Positions 5,902 to 6,718 of a stretch of DNA of 6,718 nucleotides are shown piece by piece. The notes beneath the pieces are model-generated. The model was not told the origin of the DNA and made no database searches. It was given only the letters and a program-made list of their open reading frames with translations. The translations under genes and the position numbers were made by a program. The number at the start of each line of letters is the position of its first letter. Positions within the stretch are counted from its first letter, which is position 1. The DNA comes from Faecalimonas sp. (lineage in GTDB: Bacteria > Bacillota > Clostridia > Lachnospirales > Lachnospiraceae): assembly GCA_020024645.1 (NCBI GenBank), contig JAHHTN010000091.1, positions 1 to 6,718 on the forward strand, written 5' to 3'.

Positions 5902-6692
5902 ATGTAATTCCATTATTAAATAAGATTGGGTTAACGGAGACAGAGAGCAAGGCTTATTTATCTTTATTACGTTATGGAAGTTCATCGGGATATGAGGTGA
6001 GCAAAGTGTCAGGAGTGCCCCGATCTAAAATTTATAATATTTTGGAAACTCTTGTGACAAAGGGATTTGTTCGATTTAGTGAGGGAGAAGGAACAAATCA
6101 ATATCTGGCAGTTCCAATAGAAGAAGTATCTGAGAAAATACAAAAAGAGACGAAAGATACGTTAGAAGAATTGTCTTTGCAGCTAAAAAAATATCAAACT
6201 TCTACAGATTTAGAATATATTTGGCATATTAGAGAATATAAAAACGTATTTGCAAAATGCAGAAATATCATTCAACATACAGAAGAAGAACTTCTTATTC
6301 AAATTTGGGAAGAAGATTTACCGCAAGTGGAAACAGAATTGAAAGAACTTGAAAGAAAAGGGGTACGACTTGCGATTGTCTACTTTAGCGAAGATGAAAA
6401 TACAACTATTCCATTTAAACATTACAGCAGACATGGTATGCTCTCTGAAAAGAGAAAGGAAATGGGTGGAAGATTTATTACGCTTGTTTCTGATGAGAAG
6501 GAAGTTGTTTTTGGACAAATTATTAACGAAACTGTTGCTGAAGTTATTTGGACAAAATCAAAGCCGATGATAGCAATGTCGGCTGAATGTGTACGTCATG
6601 ATATGTATTTCTATAAAAATGCAGGGAAATTTAAAGAAGAAATGCAGGAAGAATTCGGAAAAGATTATATTAAAATTAGAGATATTTTTTAA
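5895..6692 (+). CDS. TrmB-like winged-helix transcriptional regulator
   Basis: This is a 265-residue DNA-binding protein. Residues 1-75 form a TrmB-type winged helix: PLLNKIGLTETESKAYLSLL (6-25) is the typical first helix, GYEVSKVSG (32-40) begins the helix-turn-helix, and PRSKIYNILETLVTKGFV (42-59) is the recognition helix leading into the wing. Residues 78-100 are a charged helix suited to dimerisation. Residues about 105-265 resemble the TrmB effector domain, a phospholipase-D-like sensor fold that binds sugars in archaeal TrmB. The GTG start overlaps the dehydratase stop by 7 nt (5895-5901), and only a weak ribosome site (GAGGGTGG, 5875-5882) precedes it, so translation is probably coupled. 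The family alignment begins right at this GTG. An in-frame ATG at 5802 would add 31 residues read from the dehydratase in the wrong frame and is rejected. It probably senses the pathway's metabolite and controls the operon, perhaps through the repeat at 3203-3228. Confidence 0.85.
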   Translation: MVNVIPLLNKIGLTETESKAYLSLLRYGSSSGYEVSKVSGVPRSKIYNILETLVTKGFVRFSEGEGTNQYLAVPIEEVSEKIQKETKDTLEELSLQLKKYQTSTDLEYIWHIREYKNVFAKCRNIIQHTEEELLIQIWEEDLPQVETELKELERKGVRLAIVYFSEDENTTIPFKHYSRHGMLSEKRKEMGGRFITLVSDEKEVVFGQIINETVAEVIWTKSKPMIAMSAECVRHDMYFYKNAGKFKEEMQEEFGKDYIKIRDIF

Positions 6693-6718
6693 AAGTAAGA
6701 AACTTTAGTTGTGTGTAG

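Noticed and set aside
6693..6718. Terminator after the regulator gene
   Set aside because: Only 26 bases remain and they contain no hairpin; the operon may continue past the window.

Overview
The window is AT-rich DNA. It has strong AAGGAGG-type ribosome sites, sigma-A-like TTGACA/TATAAT promoters, several non-ATG starts and a Gram-positive cell-wall anchored protein. Together with a CmpB-type (PF06541) membrane protein and a TrmB-like regulator, this points to a low-GC Firmicute, most likely a gut Clostridia/Lachnospiraceae member. The family-level placement is an inference from gene content, not from a marker gene. All convincing genes are on the + strand.

Region 1 (1-1028): a -10-like box at the left edge precedes a five-helix CmpB-type membrane protein with a long charged C-terminal tail (38-826). 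After it comes a possible 39-codon gene with a strong ribosome site but an ATT start (854-973). The unit closes with a very long, almost perfect hairpin that should terminate transcription (975-1028).

Region 2 (1029-3160): two consensus-like promoters overlap in a 17-bp register (1050-1095). A leader of about 120-135 nt follows, in which an AAGGAGGTTTA block occurs twice. It leads into a TTG-started secreted adhesin of 646 residues. This protein has a signal peptide, an N-terminal Cys-Gln thioester domain, three SpaA/Cna_B-type isopeptide domains and a C-terminal wall-sorting signal with an atypical EVKTG motif. No sortase lies in the window.

Region 3 (3161-6718): a promoter with both hexamers at consensus is overlapped by an inverted repeat that may be an operator. 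It drives a tight three-gene unit: an ornithine-cyclodeaminase/mu-crystallin family NAD(P)-dependent reductase, an IlvD/Edd family dehydratase and a TrmB-like regulator. The gap between the first two genes is 20 nt, and the last two overlap by 7 nt. The reductase lacks the Asp of true ornithine cyclodeaminases. The dehydratase keeps two Fe-S cysteines, the catalytic Ser and a metal-binding Glu and Asp, but has Asn in place of the carbamylated Lys and Gly in place of another metal-binding Asp. The unit therefore looks like a self-regulated metabolic cassette whose substrate is not the ordinary branched-chain amino acid precursor. It is the most promising undescribed system here; its chemistry cannot be fixed from sequence alone.
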